Part shown: piece after piece, positions 17,259-25,877 of the stretch
Layout: every line of letters starts with the position of its first letter
Numbering within the stretch: the first letter of the stretch is position 1
Assembly: GCA_017546025.1 (NCBI GenBank)
Contig: JAFYYS010000009.1
Location: 39,627-103,626, forward strand
Length of the DNA: 64,000 nucleotides
From: Lachnospiraceae bacterium
GTDB taxonomy: Bacteria > Bacillota > Clostridia > Lachnospirales > Lachnospiraceae
Direction: 5' to 3'
Position numbers and translations under genes: made by a program
The notes under the pieces: generated by a model
Database searches by the model: none
What the model was told of the DNA's origin: nothing
Seen by the model: the letters and a program-made list of their open reading frames with translations, nothing else

Positions 17259-17288
17259 ATACTACCACGAAACCGCTTTCGGTTTCAA
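17259..17288 (-). promoter_or_regulatory. Candidate promoter of the P-loop kinase gene
   Basis: On the minus strand TTGAAA (17283-17288) and TAGTAT (17259-17264) are 18 bases apart, and an inverted repeat GAAACCG/CGGTTTC (17269-17286) covers the spacer and part of the -35. A second palindrome, CGGAGC-AC-GCTCCG, lies at 17239-17252. The pattern suits a repressed promoter but is unproven. Confidence 0.45.
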
Positions 17289-17292
17289 CTTT

Positions 17293-19746
17293 TTATTCAA
17301 ACTTCAGGAACAGTTTCATCAGTCTTTCGGCACTGCGCTTCAGGTCGTCACGAGTGAGTGCGCCGACCTCGAGAGCCCGTTCGAGACGGTCGGGGAATCC
17401 GACAGGCATCTTCACGTCGTTGCCGGCCAGAACTTCCTTGTAGTGCTCGCCTCTGTTCCACCAGTCGGTCATCACGAGTCCGTCGAAATGCCACTCGTTT
17501 CGAAGAATCTGCGTCAGCAGTTCCTTCGACTCGGAGCAGCGGCGGCCGTTGATCAGGTTATAGCAGCTCATGATGCACCACGGGTCGGCTTCCTTCACGA
17601 TGATTTCAAATACCTTCAGATAAATCTCACGAAGGGCACGCTTGCTGACTCTGGAGTCGCTGAATACGCGGTTCGTCTCCTTGTTGTTGCAGGCGAAATG
17701 CTTAACAGTTGCTGCGACGCGGTTTCTCTGGATGCCGCGCACCTCTGCTGCCGCAAGCTTACCGGCAAGAAGCGGATCCTCGGAGAAGTACTCGAAGTTT
17801 CTTCCGCACATCGGGTTACGGTGAATGTTCACGGCAGGCGCAAGCCACATGTACATGTTGCATTCCTTAAGCTCCGCACCGGCAGCCTCACCGATCTGAT
17901 CCATCAGGGTTTCATCAAAGGTCGATGCAAGAAGCGTTGCGCACGGCCAGCAGGTCGTATAGACGCCGCAGTACGCGCCGAGACGGACGCCCGCAGGCCC
18001 GTCAGCCGTCATGAACGACGGAATGCCTGCCTCCGGCAGATTGCCCATGCCGAAGGTGTTGGCCATACCGGTATTCGTCTGTCCGCCGAGAAGCGTCATC
18101 AGCTCTTCGTTCGTCAGGGAATCGAGGAACTCCTCGAGCGTGTATTTACCACCCATTTCCACGGGCTTCTTAATGCCCGGACGGAGCGGCTCAAAAATCA
18201 TAAAGCTCTCACGGGCACGGGTACGCGGAACATATGCAGAATCTGCGCCCTTCTTCACGCGTCCGATGATGCTGTAATCCGAATCAAAGGGCTCGGACGT
18301 CGGAAGGCTCTCCATCGTGCCGTCCGCTTTTCTTCTCTCGGGAAGCGACGTGGGCGCAAGCGCGTCCGAAAGCTGCTCGAGAATTCTGTCCTCCATCACA
18401 TCAACCGTCTTTCTGTACGGAACAAGGTCGCGTACGGAACTGCCGACGAAGAAAGTATACGTGCCGCGCTCCAGTAAGAAGCAGTTCTCGGCAATCGCGC
18501 CGAGGTCGTCAAAGCTTGCCATCGCGCTCCAGGAAGCCTTCAGAGTCACATCGGCCTCTTCCCCGGGCTGCAGTTCCCTCGTTTTGGCAAATGCAACGAG
18601 CACCGCATTCGGCTTTCCGAGCTTACCCTGCGGCGCACGCACATAAAGCTGAACCGCTTCACGTCCGGCGACAGCACCGGTATTCTTCACCCTGCAGGTT
18701 GCCGTGATGCCGTCTTCGCTTCCGAACAGCTCACCCGCCGTAATCTCAAACGTTGTATAGGAAAGGCCATAGCCGAACGGGTACACAACATGCTCCGCCG
18801 CGCCCGGAATCGTCTCGAAATAACGGTAGCCGACATAGATGTCCTCATCATAAGGCGCATAGCGTCCGTTCTCATGGAACCGCGCGGTGCTCGGATAAGC
18901 CTCCAGGGTATCGGCAAATGTATCCGGCAGCTTTCCGGACGGATTGCCGTTGCCGCACAGAAGCTCTGCCGCTGCCGTGCCGCCTTCCATGCCGGGCGCC
19001 CAGATCAGAAGCGCCGCATCCATGTTCTGCTCCTTCAAGAAGCGGAGGTCCATCATGCCGCCTACATTCAGCAATACAATGACGGTGCGGAAGTTCTTCC
19101 GAACCGTTTCAATCATCTTCTCCTCTTCGTCGGAAAGATAGAAGTCTCTCTTCGGGAACACCTTTGCCGACAGGTCATTCATCGAAAGACACAGATTCTC
19201 AAACGAGCCCGTGTCTTCCTCGCTGTCCTGCCCGATAATCCACGGGTTGACCTCATCCTCGTAAAACGAAATCTCGGAACGGTCCCAGCCCTCACCGCTG
19301 AAACGACTGATCGATACAATCGCGGTGTCGGTAAATGAGGACGCCTCCGTAAGAAGCTCCTCCGGAATCTCCGGCTCAATCACCATGCCGGGCGCATAAC
19401 CGGTCTTATACTGCTTCTCCACATAGTCACGGTAGAAGTCGCAAAGCGGCTCATAAATCTCATGTCCGCCGACTTCCTTCAAGCCGTCATAAATATTCTT
19501 CGAATAAGCGCAATAAACGTCGCCGCTTCCGCCGCCGCCGCGAACGAAATCGAATGTGCCCTTACCAAGAAGCGCAACCTTCGTACCTGCCTGAAGCGGC
19601 AGCGCGCCGTTATTCTCAAGAAGCACCATGCCTTCCCTGGCAGCCTTCTTTGAAAGCTCCCTGTGCGCCTTGCTGCCCGTAACCCACTCACCGTTCTTTC
19701 CTGCCGGAAGAATCGGTGTATACTTAGCTCTTGCCCATCTGTCCAT
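17293..19746 (-). CDS. Glycoside hydrolase family 3 beta-glucosidase/xylosidase, inverted domain order
   Basis: An 817-residue GH3 enzyme in which the C-terminal-type alpha/beta domain (with FSGEGWDR) and fibronectin-III-like domain come first. The catalytic TIM barrel (KHFACNN, and nucleophile Asp at about 761 in VMTDWW) comes last. This swapped order is known from some rumen and gut Clostridia. It should release terminal glucose or xylose from beta-linked oligosaccharides. There is no signal peptide, so it is cytoplasmic and acts on imported oligomers. I start at the ATG after AGGAGG, nine codons inside the longest frame. It follows the SIMPL and GH10 genes on the same strand, a likely xylan-utilisation unit. 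Confidence 0.92.
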   Translation of the reverse strand: MDRWARAKYTPILPAGKNGEWVTGSKAHRELSKKAAREGMVLLENNGALPLQAGTKVALLGKGTFDFVRGGGGSGDVYCAYSKNIYDGLKEVGGHEIYEPLCDFYRDYVEKQYKTGYAPGMVIEPEIPEELLTEASSFTDTAIVSISRFSGEGWDRSEISFYEDEVNPWIIGQDSEEDTGSFENLCLSMNDLSAKVFPKRDFYLSDEEEKMIETVRKNFRTVIVLLNVGGMMDLRFLKEQNMDAALLIWAPGMEGGTAAAELLCGNGNPSGKLPDTFADTLEAYPSTARFHENGRYAPYDEDIYVGYRYFETIPGAAEHVVYPFGYGLSYTTFEITAGELFGSEDGITATCRVKNTGAVAGREAVQLYVRAPQGKLGKPNAVLVAFAKTRELQPGEEADVTLKASWSAMASFDDLGAIAENCFLLERGTYTFFVGSSVRDLVPYRKTVDVMEDRILEQLSDALAPTSLPERRKADGTMESLPTSEPFDSDYSIIGRVKKGADSAYVPRTRARESFMIFEPLRPGIKKPVEMGGKYTLEEFLDSLTNEELMTLLGGQTNTGMANTFGMGNLPEAGIPSFMTADGPAGVRLGAYCGVYTTCWPCATLLASTFDETLMDQIGEAAGAELKECNMYMWLAPAVNIHRNPMCGRNFEYFSEDPLLAGKLAAAEVRGIQRNRVAATVKHFACNNKETNRVFSDSRVSKRALREIYLKVFEIIVKEADPWCIMSCYNLINGRRCSESKELLTQILRNEWHFDGLVMTDWWNRGEHYKEVLAGNDVKMPVGFPDRLERALEVGALTRDDLKRSAERLMKLFLKFE

Positions 19747-19786
19747 TCTGTAATCCTCCTGATTCAGTCTCATTTATTACGCACTT

Positions 19787-20446
19787 TTAAATAATCTCAA
19801 AGCAGACCGTCACGTTGTCGTCAAGCTGAATGTCATCGGCCACGATATTCATGCCGTAGGCCCCGCTGTCCTCGCAGCAGGCCTCCGCCTTCATGGCACG
19901 GAAGTTGACCGGCTCCGAATAGATGTCAACCGTTCCGAAGGAATAATCGACGGTCATAACCATGCCGAGCTTCACGCCGCTTGCTTCGGCGAGAACGTTC
20001 GCCTTTTCCTTCGCATCCCTTACCGCATTTCCGAGCAGTTCGTTCCGGCACGCCTCAACATCCTTCACGGTGTACTGAATCCGGAATTCCGACTTCACGC
20101 CGCTTTTCGCGAGCGCATACAAAATCCGTCCCAAAAGTTCGTTATCAAGCGGGAACTCAATCTTCAGTGTCTGGTTGAAACGGTACCCGACAAAGCACTG
20201 CTTCCAGTTTCCGTTCTTGTCGCTGTAGCCCGTATACTCCGCATCCACGGAGAAATTGACGGTCTTCAGATCCTCCGGCTGAAACCCGCATCCTTTAAAT
20301 GCCTTCTGCAATTCCTCACTCTTCTCCGACGCTTCCCGGATTGCCTTATCGTAATCCTTCTTCACATCGGTCATCGTGAGCATCAGCCGGATTCTGTCCG
20401 GCTTCACAAAAACCCGGCCGCGGCCGGTCACTCTCATCTCACGCAT
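19787..20446 (-). CDS. SIMPL-domain protein (DUF541)
   Basis: A 219-residue protein matching the SIMPL/DUF541 family: an early G-x-G-x-V segment (VTGRGRVFVKPD), the AVRDAKEKANVLAEASGVKLG helix and strand pattern, and a C-terminal YGMNIVADDIQL part. Family roles are poorly defined (stress response, signalling-complex interaction). There is no signal peptide in this copy, unlike many relatives. The start is the ATG with AAAGGGG upstream, 13 codons inside the open frame. It lies between the GH10 and GH3 genes, which suggests co-expression but not a clear role in glycan use. Confidence 0.85.
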   Translation of the reverse strand: MREMRVTGRGRVFVKPDRIRLMLTMTDVKKDYDKAIREASEKSEELQKAFKGCGFQPEDLKTVNFSVDAEYTGYSDKNGNWKQCFVGYRFNQTLKIEFPLDNELLGRILYALAKSGVKSEFRIQYTVKDVEACRNELLGNAVRDAKEKANVLAEASGVKLGMVMTVDYSFGTVDIYSEPVNFRAMKAEACCEDSGAYGMNIVADDIQLDDNVTVCFEII

Positions 20447-20464
20447 GGCAAACCCCTTTCTTTT

Positions 20465-20476
20465 GGAAAATGTGAC
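20465..20476. repeat. Copy of the dispersed motif GGAAAATGTGAC
   Basis: An exact plus-strand copy of the 12-base motif, in the 44-base gap between the GH10 stop and the SIMPL start. A short AAGCCC/GGGCTT hairpin (20486-20505) overlaps the GH10 stop beside it. Confidence 0.5.
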
Positions 20477-20490
20477 GAACCCCAAAAGCC

Positions 20491-22575
20491 CTATCGAACG
20501 GGCTTAATGAATACGTTATCCACGAAGAAATCCGCTCTTCCGTCGGTCTCAATATAGAGTGCCGCGGAGTTCAGCTCCTTAGGAATCGATACACGGCCTG
20601 TGATCTCGTTCCATTCTACGCTAGTAGAACTATTTACTTTCGCGATTTCAAGCGGTTCTGCTCCGTCTAAGCCTACACGAATCTCCTTATCGGATGTCTT
20701 TACGAAGAGGTCGAAATCAACGGTGTAACCGATGTAAGCGCTGACATCGAGCTTCACGGTTGCATCCTTTTCCTGTCTCGTTACGCAAAGCGCATGTCCT
20801 TTGCCGTCAACGGACTCCTTATCCGTAACATACAAAAACGGCAGGTGACCTGCGCCGCGGATGGCAGCGATGTTGGTCTCCTCTTCAAAGCTTTCTTCCT
20901 GACCGATCAGTTCAATCTTAACATCGTCGATATAAAGCGGGCTTACCGGCTTGGGTTCATTGTCCTTCGTGTTGAAGAACAGGCGAAGCGAATGATAGTC
21001 GGTCGGTACCTTGTAGGATACGCAAAGCTGCTTCCATTCCGCACCGCCCTCAACGGTTGCAATGCTCGGGAAGGAATCCTCGATATCCACGCTCAGGTTG
21101 ATCGCATCGGATTCGCTGTAAACCCAGGCACTGATCTGAATCGTCTGCCCGAGGAAATCCGAAATATCGCAGGTGATGCCCATCCAGTCGGCAAAACGGG
21201 GCGTCGTGGTAAGGGCGGCTTTTCCGCTGTGAACCTTCTCGCTCGTGTAAACACACTCGCCAAAGCCCTTCATCTTGAAGCCGTACGTATCGGGCTTCTT
21301 CGGCTCCCCGCCGTCGGGTGTCTCGAAATCGTATACGCGGTCGGACATGTCTCTTTGTACGAATGCAGGCTCTCCGAGGTCACCGCCGGTAACCGCATAA
21401 ATGAGGGCATCGTATGACATTTTCCTCGAGAGATCCTTGCGGAACAGAAGCGGGTCGGCGCCGCGGATCCAGGAGTTGTCGTCGGTAAGGCCCCAGACGG
21501 TAACGGACGTCAGATTCACGCCGCCCTTCTTTGCGGCAATCAGGCGCTCGAAGAAGGCCTTGTAGAACACGGCCTGGTAGTACTCACGGTTGATGTTGGT
21601 ACAGGTGCATTTGACATCGAGCTCGGTGATGTGCACCTCCGGAGCAACCTCCGCGTACTCATAAAGTGCCTTGATGTATTCGTCGATATCGTTGTTGTCG
21701 GAAATGTGACCCTGCATGCCGATGCCGCCGAGAAGACCCTCGCCGATGACACTGCCGTGGCCGTGTCCCTCTCTTCTGAGGTTTGCGAGAATCGCCGCCT
21801 TCTTGTCCGGCTGCCACTCATTGTAATCGTTGTAAACAAGGACGGGCTGAATGGTACGAAGCGCTGCTGCGTCATCGTCCGCCACGCCGTATTTCACGGC
21901 ATACTGCGCGGAATATTTCGCAACGGCATCGTTTGCATAACGGAATGCCCAGTAGATGAAATCGTCACCGATGACCTGATACCAGTAGCTGTTTCGAAGG
22001 CCGGTCTCGGTCTTGTCCGCAAGCTCAATCGCCTCATTGACTACGTCCCAGGCGTAGATGGTGGTGGCATAACCCTCGCGGTACATGTACTCCACCAAAG
22101 AATGAATATAGCTCTCAAGTCTTTTAAGCATCGTCTCGCGGTCCACGAAGCAGACCGGATCGAGTCGCTCAAAGAATTTCAGTCTCGGATTCTCTTTAAG
22201 CTTCTCCGGGTCAGTCGGAATCGTAACCGGCTGATAACCCTTACAGAAAGCCTCCTGTGCGCACTGGCTGTGCCATACCATGACGTGGCCGCGCACCTTG
22301 ATGCCGTTTGCTCTTGCAAAATCAAGCATCACCTTTGCGTTCGGATTGATGACGAAAGGAAGATAATCCTCCTTCGCATCGGGGCTGTTCCAGCCCATGT
22401 TGTAAGCGGGCTTGAGTTCGTTCGCGCAGGTCATGCTCGAGAACTCTTTGATGATCAGCGCTTCCTTATCGGGATTGCCGATTTCGTTGTTCGTGAAACG
22501 GTCGTGGATGCGCTCCACGGCGGTTCCGATCCGGAAATACTCCCGATAAGTGTCCTTCAATGTCACATCTGCCAT
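20491..22575 (-). CDS. GH10 endo-beta-xylanase with C-terminal carbohydrate-binding-like domains
   Basis: A 694-residue protein. The GH10 TIM barrel covers about 1-400, with catalytic acid/base Glu181 (WDVVNEAIE) and nucleophile Glu318 (HITELDVKC), plus HVMVWHSQ and the late VWGLTDDNSW motif. Two beta-sandwich domains like CBM4/9/22 follow (about 430-560 and 570-694; LYIDDVKIEL and FFVDNVFIKP mark their last strands). It should cleave xylan or xylo-oligosaccharides. No signal peptide is present, which is odd for a CBM-bearing xylanase and points to intracellular cleavage of oligomers or an unrecognised export route. The start ATG is preceded by GAGAGAGG. Confidence 0.93.
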   Translation of the reverse strand: MADVTLKDTYREYFRIGTAVERIHDRFTNNEIGNPDKEALIIKEFSSMTCANELKPAYNMGWNSPDAKEDYLPFVINPNAKVMLDFARANGIKVRGHVMVWHSQCAQEAFCKGYQPVTIPTDPEKLKENPRLKFFERLDPVCFVDRETMLKRLESYIHSLVEYMYREGYATTIYAWDVVNEAIELADKTETGLRNSYWYQVIGDDFIYWAFRYANDAVAKYSAQYAVKYGVADDDAAALRTIQPVLVYNDYNEWQPDKKAAILANLRREGHGHGSVIGEGLLGGIGMQGHISDNNDIDEYIKALYEYAEVAPEVHITELDVKCTCTNINREYYQAVFYKAFFERLIAAKKGGVNLTSVTVWGLTDDNSWIRGADPLLFRKDLSRKMSYDALIYAVTGGDLGEPAFVQRDMSDRVYDFETPDGGEPKKPDTYGFKMKGFGECVYTSEKVHSGKAALTTTPRFADWMGITCDISDFLGQTIQISAWVYSESDAINLSVDIEDSFPSIATVEGGAEWKQLCVSYKVPTDYHSLRLFFNTKDNEPKPVSPLYIDDVKIELIGQEESFEEETNIAAIRGAGHLPFLYVTDKESVDGKGHALCVTRQEKDATVKLDVSAYIGYTVDFDLFVKTSDKEIRVGLDGAEPLEIAKVNSSTSVEWNEITGRVSIPKELNSAALYIETDGRADFFVDNVFIKPVR

Positions 22576-22596
22576 GTTTTCTATACCTCTCTCTTT

Positions 22597-23013
22597 TTAT
22601 CGTAAACCCTTCATGGATTGTCTGTTCTTAACGGCACCCAGCTCCTCTTCGAGGATTGCCTCGCCGGCTGCTTCGTCCTCAGGTTCTTCCGGGTCTTCCT
22701 CTATCAGGATCCCCAGATCGTTAATCCTGCCTGCATGCCGCGCCTGTTCTCCCGTTCTTCCCTCGAAGAAAATCTCCTCTTCGAAGCCCTCTTTCATTCT
22801 TTGTTTTTCTATTCTCTTCCATGCCTTCTCGGCTTTCTTCTGCTGTTTCTTTTCTTTGCGCTCACTGCGCCTTTTCCGGATGGAATGAAACAAACCGATG
22901 ATATCGTTCCTGCGTATCAAAATCACTGTGCCGACAGCTAAAACGGCAAAGAATATAACCAGCCCGGTTTCAAATACCGGATTGATATAATCCCCGTAAT
23001 TAAGTAAAAACAT
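22597..23013 (-). CDS. Small membrane protein with SMKGLR C-terminus
   Basis: A 138-residue protein: a short N-terminus, one membrane helix (about 16-34), a long Lys/Arg/Glu-rich helical segment, an INDLGIL motif, an acidic stretch and a C-terminus reading ILEEELGAV...SMKGLR. The next gene upstream encodes a larger relative with the same order (helix, charged segment, INALGFL, acidic part, ILEDELSMV...SMKGLR). I use the ATG with GGGAG eight bases upstream. The function is unknown; the conserved tail suggests a docking or processing signal shared by the pair. Confidence 0.8.
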   Translation of the reverse strand: MFLLNYGDYINPVFETGLVIFFAVLAVGTVILIRRNDIIGLFHSIRKRRSERKEKKQQKKAEKAWKRIEKQRMKEGFEEEIFFEGRTGEQARHAGRINDLGILIEEDPEEPEDEAAGEAILEEELGAVKNRQSMKGLR

Positions 23014-23098
23014 AACCTGTTCTCCCAACGAGATGATACATTTTCATGAAGCTGCAGTCCCACAATGCAGGTCGCAGAAAATGATACCGCTCTCCCTC

Positions 23099-24001
23099 TT
23101 ATCGTAAACCCTTCATGGATTCTTCCAGATTGATTCGAACCATGCTCAGCTCGTCCTCAAGGATTGCGTCGGCGTCCTCTTCCGTGTTCGTATCCGGTTC
23201 CTTCACCGGAGCACTGTTGGCTCCCATCTGCGACGCAAGCTCTTTCTGCCTTGCTGCCTGAATTTCCGCCCAACGCGCCGAGTTATCTTTTACCGGTATC
23301 TCCGGCACATCCGGCGTCTTCTCGGGATCTCTTTTCTTCTTCAGAAATGAAAACGAGCCGCCCGCGTACGGCTTCAGCAAACCGCATTCGCATTCCGTTG
23401 TGCCGCCTTCATTCATGCGGCCGCACTTGCATCTCCATTTTTCAAGAGCTGCCGGACCGGCGCCTGCTGCGCGGATTCCCCGCTTCGTCATGCCGCACTG
23501 GCACAGATACGAGGAATTCCATGTTCCGCAAGCGGAACACCGCCACTCGTTCGGACCGTGACTGGCAGCTGTCTGAGCGGCGGCTTTCAGAGTCTCCGCC
23601 TGGTCAGCTGTCTCGGTTCCCTCCGCTGCTTCCACCGTTGCTTCCTTCGCGGCATCCGCTGCGAATTCATCCGCCAATTCCTCTGCAAACTCAGCCATCT
23701 CCTCGTCGTCCAGAAATCCAAGTGCATTGATTTTGACCGGACGGCGTACCGGCTCTTCCATTCTCTTTCTGGCGGCAACAGCCGCTTCGGAGCGGGAAGC
23801 CTTTTCGAACTCCTTCTTCTCCCGCCTCTCGTCTCTCGACCACCACCAGTTCTGTACGCGTCCGAGGAATTTCCTCCCGAGATTCCCGAGCCACCGGCGG
23901 ATATCTTTCCTCCGGTAAATAATCGCAGTCAGCACAAGCAGACTTATCATGAACAAAGTCAACTCAGTGCTGAACCCCCCATCATCAGTTCCATAGTACA
24001 T
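23099..24001 (-). CDS. Membrane protein with two zinc-ribbon-like motifs and SMKGLR C-terminus
   Basis: A 300-residue protein with one N-terminal membrane helix (about 12-29), a basic coiled region and an INALGFLDD motif (91-99). Two Cys4 modules follow: Cys155, 158, 167, 169 and Cys191, 193, 204, 206, each resembling a rubredoxin-like zinc ribbon. A Lys/Pro region and the tail ILEDELSMV...SMKGLR close the protein. With the N-terminus outside, the soluble part would be cytoplasmic. It is a longer sister of the next gene, and the last 23 coding bases are identical in both. An AGGGGG site precedes the ATG and a promoter lies just upstream. No function is recognised. Confidence 0.82.
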   Translation of the reverse strand: MYYGTDDGGFSTELTLFMISLLVLTAIIYRRKDIRRWLGNLGRKFLGRVQNWWWSRDERREKKEFEKASRSEAAVAARKRMEEPVRRPVKINALGFLDDEEMAEFAEELADEFAADAAKEATVEAAEGTETADQAETLKAAAQTAASHGPNEWRCSACGTWNSSYLCQCGMTKRGIRAAGAGPAALEKWRCKCGRMNEGGTTECECGLLKPYAGGSFSFLKKKRDPEKTPDVPEIPVKDNSARWAEIQAARQKELASQMGANSAPVKEPDTNTEEDADAILEDELSMVRINLEESMKGLR

Positions 24002-24043
24002 TGTATCTTCCCCCTACGGAATATACCTTTTTATCCAACTATA

Positions 24044-24072
24044 ATCATACAATAAAGGGCGTGGAAAAGCAA
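24044..24072 (-). promoter_or_regulatory. Promoter of the SMKGLR pair
   Basis: On the minus strand TTGCTT (24067-24072), 17 bases, then TATGAT (24044-24049), about 40 bases upstream of the zinc-ribbon gene start. Confidence 0.6.
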
Positions 24073-24380
24073 CAGAACAGCATCAACAATACAACATATG
24101 ACATTTAGCACAAAAAGGCAACTTTGCACATTTCTTCAGGAAAATGCCATAGAGCACGATAAAAAATATCATTATACCCTATCGTCCTTCAGAATGTTGC
24201 ACAAAGAAAAAGAAAAAGTTTGTGCACACATACAATATGTTGTGTTTTTGCATTTTGGGGCTGACTATCTTGTGGTTATGCTGTATCGTTTGCATCACGA
24301 ACCGCAAATGAGTGTCCCGGGAACATCATTCAGCGGTGCAAAATAGGAATACTCAAAAATTAATATGTGAGGGATGAAAC
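24073..24380. other. AT-rich intergenic region between divergent genes
   Basis: About 300 bases without a convincing gene. The 82-codon frame at 24098-24346 has no ribosome binding site and looks non-coding. A 7-bp inverted repeat GCACAAA/TTTGTGC (24199-24225) flanks an A-rich stretch. The promoter of the plus-strand secreted protein should lie here, but I see no clear -35/-10 pair. Confidence 0.5.
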
Positions 24381-25697
24381 ATGAAGATTATCAAAAACAC
24401 GATTCTGAAGAGAATCACTACATTTGCTCTTCTTCTCGCGATGGTTGCAGGGATGGCAACCTCGCTGGGAAGAATCGCCAGAGCCGACCAGATTCCGAAC
24501 GGCTGCTACCGCGTAACCTTAAAGTGCTACAACAAGACGTCAACTAAGACCGTTGATATCGGCGCAGGTCCGTATGCTTATTACACACTTCCGACTCAGA
24601 CGTCTGACCAATACGGTTCCTTTGCAGGTTGGAAAGATGAGGCTACCGGAACAATTTATAAGGGTGGAACACAGATTTTTGTTAACGGTCACAAGAACTT
24701 TCTCGCAATTTGGAACACCACTGTAATCTACTATACATATGATGGTCGCGTTATTACTTCCCAGTCCATTACAACCGGAAACAAGTACTCTCTTCCTACA
24801 GCACCTTCCAGGGACGGATATGATTTCATCGGATGGTACTATGGTAATCAGCAAATCACTCCCAACACTGTTTGTATGACAGGAATCAGACATGACATTA
24901 CCGCAAGATATAAACTTAATTCTATTGGCGCAAGTAAAAAGATTGATCCACTGCTCTACGGCGTACATAATCCCAACCTGAGCGGCTTATCTCTTCCAAA
25001 TAACAGTGTTGGAGGCGGATACTTCTATCAGTGCAAAAACATGACAAGCTCCGACCGTACACTTTGGGGCGGGATGTGCACTCCCTGTGCAATCGGAAAT
25101 CTTTTGAATCGCAAGCTTGTCCTTGATACCCACACGAACCAATATGTATTCCGCTTTAACCAGGATGTTCTCTCCGTGCTTTATTACAGCAATTCCAACA
25201 GCGGGACAAACGTTGGCAAATATGTCTATAAAAATGCTCTGGGAAAGGACAATGATGGAAACTGGATTGAAATCGGGAAGAGACTGGGATTCGAGTTTTC
25301 CAAGAGCGGTCAGAATTATGTCGAAGACGGACGCACTTATAAGAATAACAACGGAACCGGTGCAAATAAGAAAAGCTATACGCTTGTAAAGAGCACTAAG
25401 ATAAAATCTGTTGACAAGGGTATTGAGCGCCAGAAATACTTGGCACAGCAGCTTGATCTTCATCCTGAAGGAATCATCCTTTATTCCAATACTCACGCCA
25501 TTGTATTGACTAACTACACGTACAATAGCACCAATAAGACTTATTCTTTTAATGCTATTGATACTGCTGGATCCAATGGCGGTAAGTATGATTACAACTC
25601 CTTTAAGTCAATCAACTCCGCATGGGTTGTGACTGATCGCGCCGGCTCAGCAGCAGCACTGTTTAATTCCGCCGCATACATACTTTACATCAAGTAA
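24381..25697 (+). CDS. Secreted InlB_B-repeat protein with C39-like cysteine peptidase domain
   Basis: A 438-residue exported protein. The signal peptide ends near RIARA-DQ (residue 35). Two Listeria-Bacteroides (InlB_B/Flg_new) repeats follow (about 43-110 and 115-178, each with an FAGW or FIGW core). The C-terminal 240 residues resemble a C39-like papain-fold peptidase: Cys236 in MCTPCAIGNLL, His372 in NTHAIVLTNY and Asp394 in NAIDTAGSNG. No anchor is visible, so it is probably released or held non-covalently. GAGGG precedes the ATG. The gene is lower in GC than its neighbours and lies on the opposite strand, which suggests transfer. Peptidase activity is inferred from spacing of the triad. 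Confidence 0.8.
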   Translation: MKIIKNTILKRITTFALLLAMVAGMATSLGRIARADQIPNGCYRVTLKCYNKTSTKTVDIGAGPYAYYTLPTQTSDQYGSFAGWKDEATGTIYKGGTQIFVNGHKNFLAIWNTTVIYYTYDGRVITSQSITTGNKYSLPTAPSRDGYDFIGWYYGNQQITPNTVCMTGIRHDITARYKLNSIGASKKIDPLLYGVHNPNLSGLSLPNNSVGGGYFYQCKNMTSSDRTLWGGMCTPCAIGNLLNRKLVLDTHTNQYVFRFNQDVLSVLYYSNSNSGTNVGKYVYKNALGKDNDGNWIEIGKRLGFEFSKSGQNYVEDGRTYKNNNGTGANKKSYTLVKSTKIKSVDKGIERQKYLAQQLDLHPEGIILYSNTHAIVLTNYTYNSTNKTYSFNAIDTAGSNGGKYDYNSFKSINSAWVVTDRAGSAAALFNSAAYILYIK

Positions 25698-25790
25698 AGC
25701 AGTACGGACTGTTATCATTATCATTTATTAACGAAACATCAATTAACGCCACGGGAAAGATGTCCCTGTGAAAAACCGTAGCGATACTAA

Positions 25791-25824
25791 TGCTGCCATT
25801 ATTATTTACATAATAATGGCAGCA
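25791..25824 (+). terminator. Perfect 15-bp hairpin after the C39-like gene
   Basis: TGCTGCCATTATTAT and its exact complement flank the loop TTAC. It lies about 95 bases after the stop codon. No T-tract follows, so it may stabilise the 3' end of the transcript rather than terminate it by itself. Confidence 0.55.
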
Positions 25825-25877
25825 ACCCTAATTCAAATGAATGCATTTCCTATTATTCTCAAAACGGAGATCTTGAC

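Noticed and set aside
21631..22605. 324-codon plus-strand frame opposite the GH10 gene
   Set aside because: Shadow of the conserved GH10 barrel; no recognisable domain or ribosome binding site.
24098..24346. 82-codon plus-strand frame in the AT-rich intergenic region
   Set aside because: No ribosome binding site, no family resemblance, and composition like the intergenic sequence around it.
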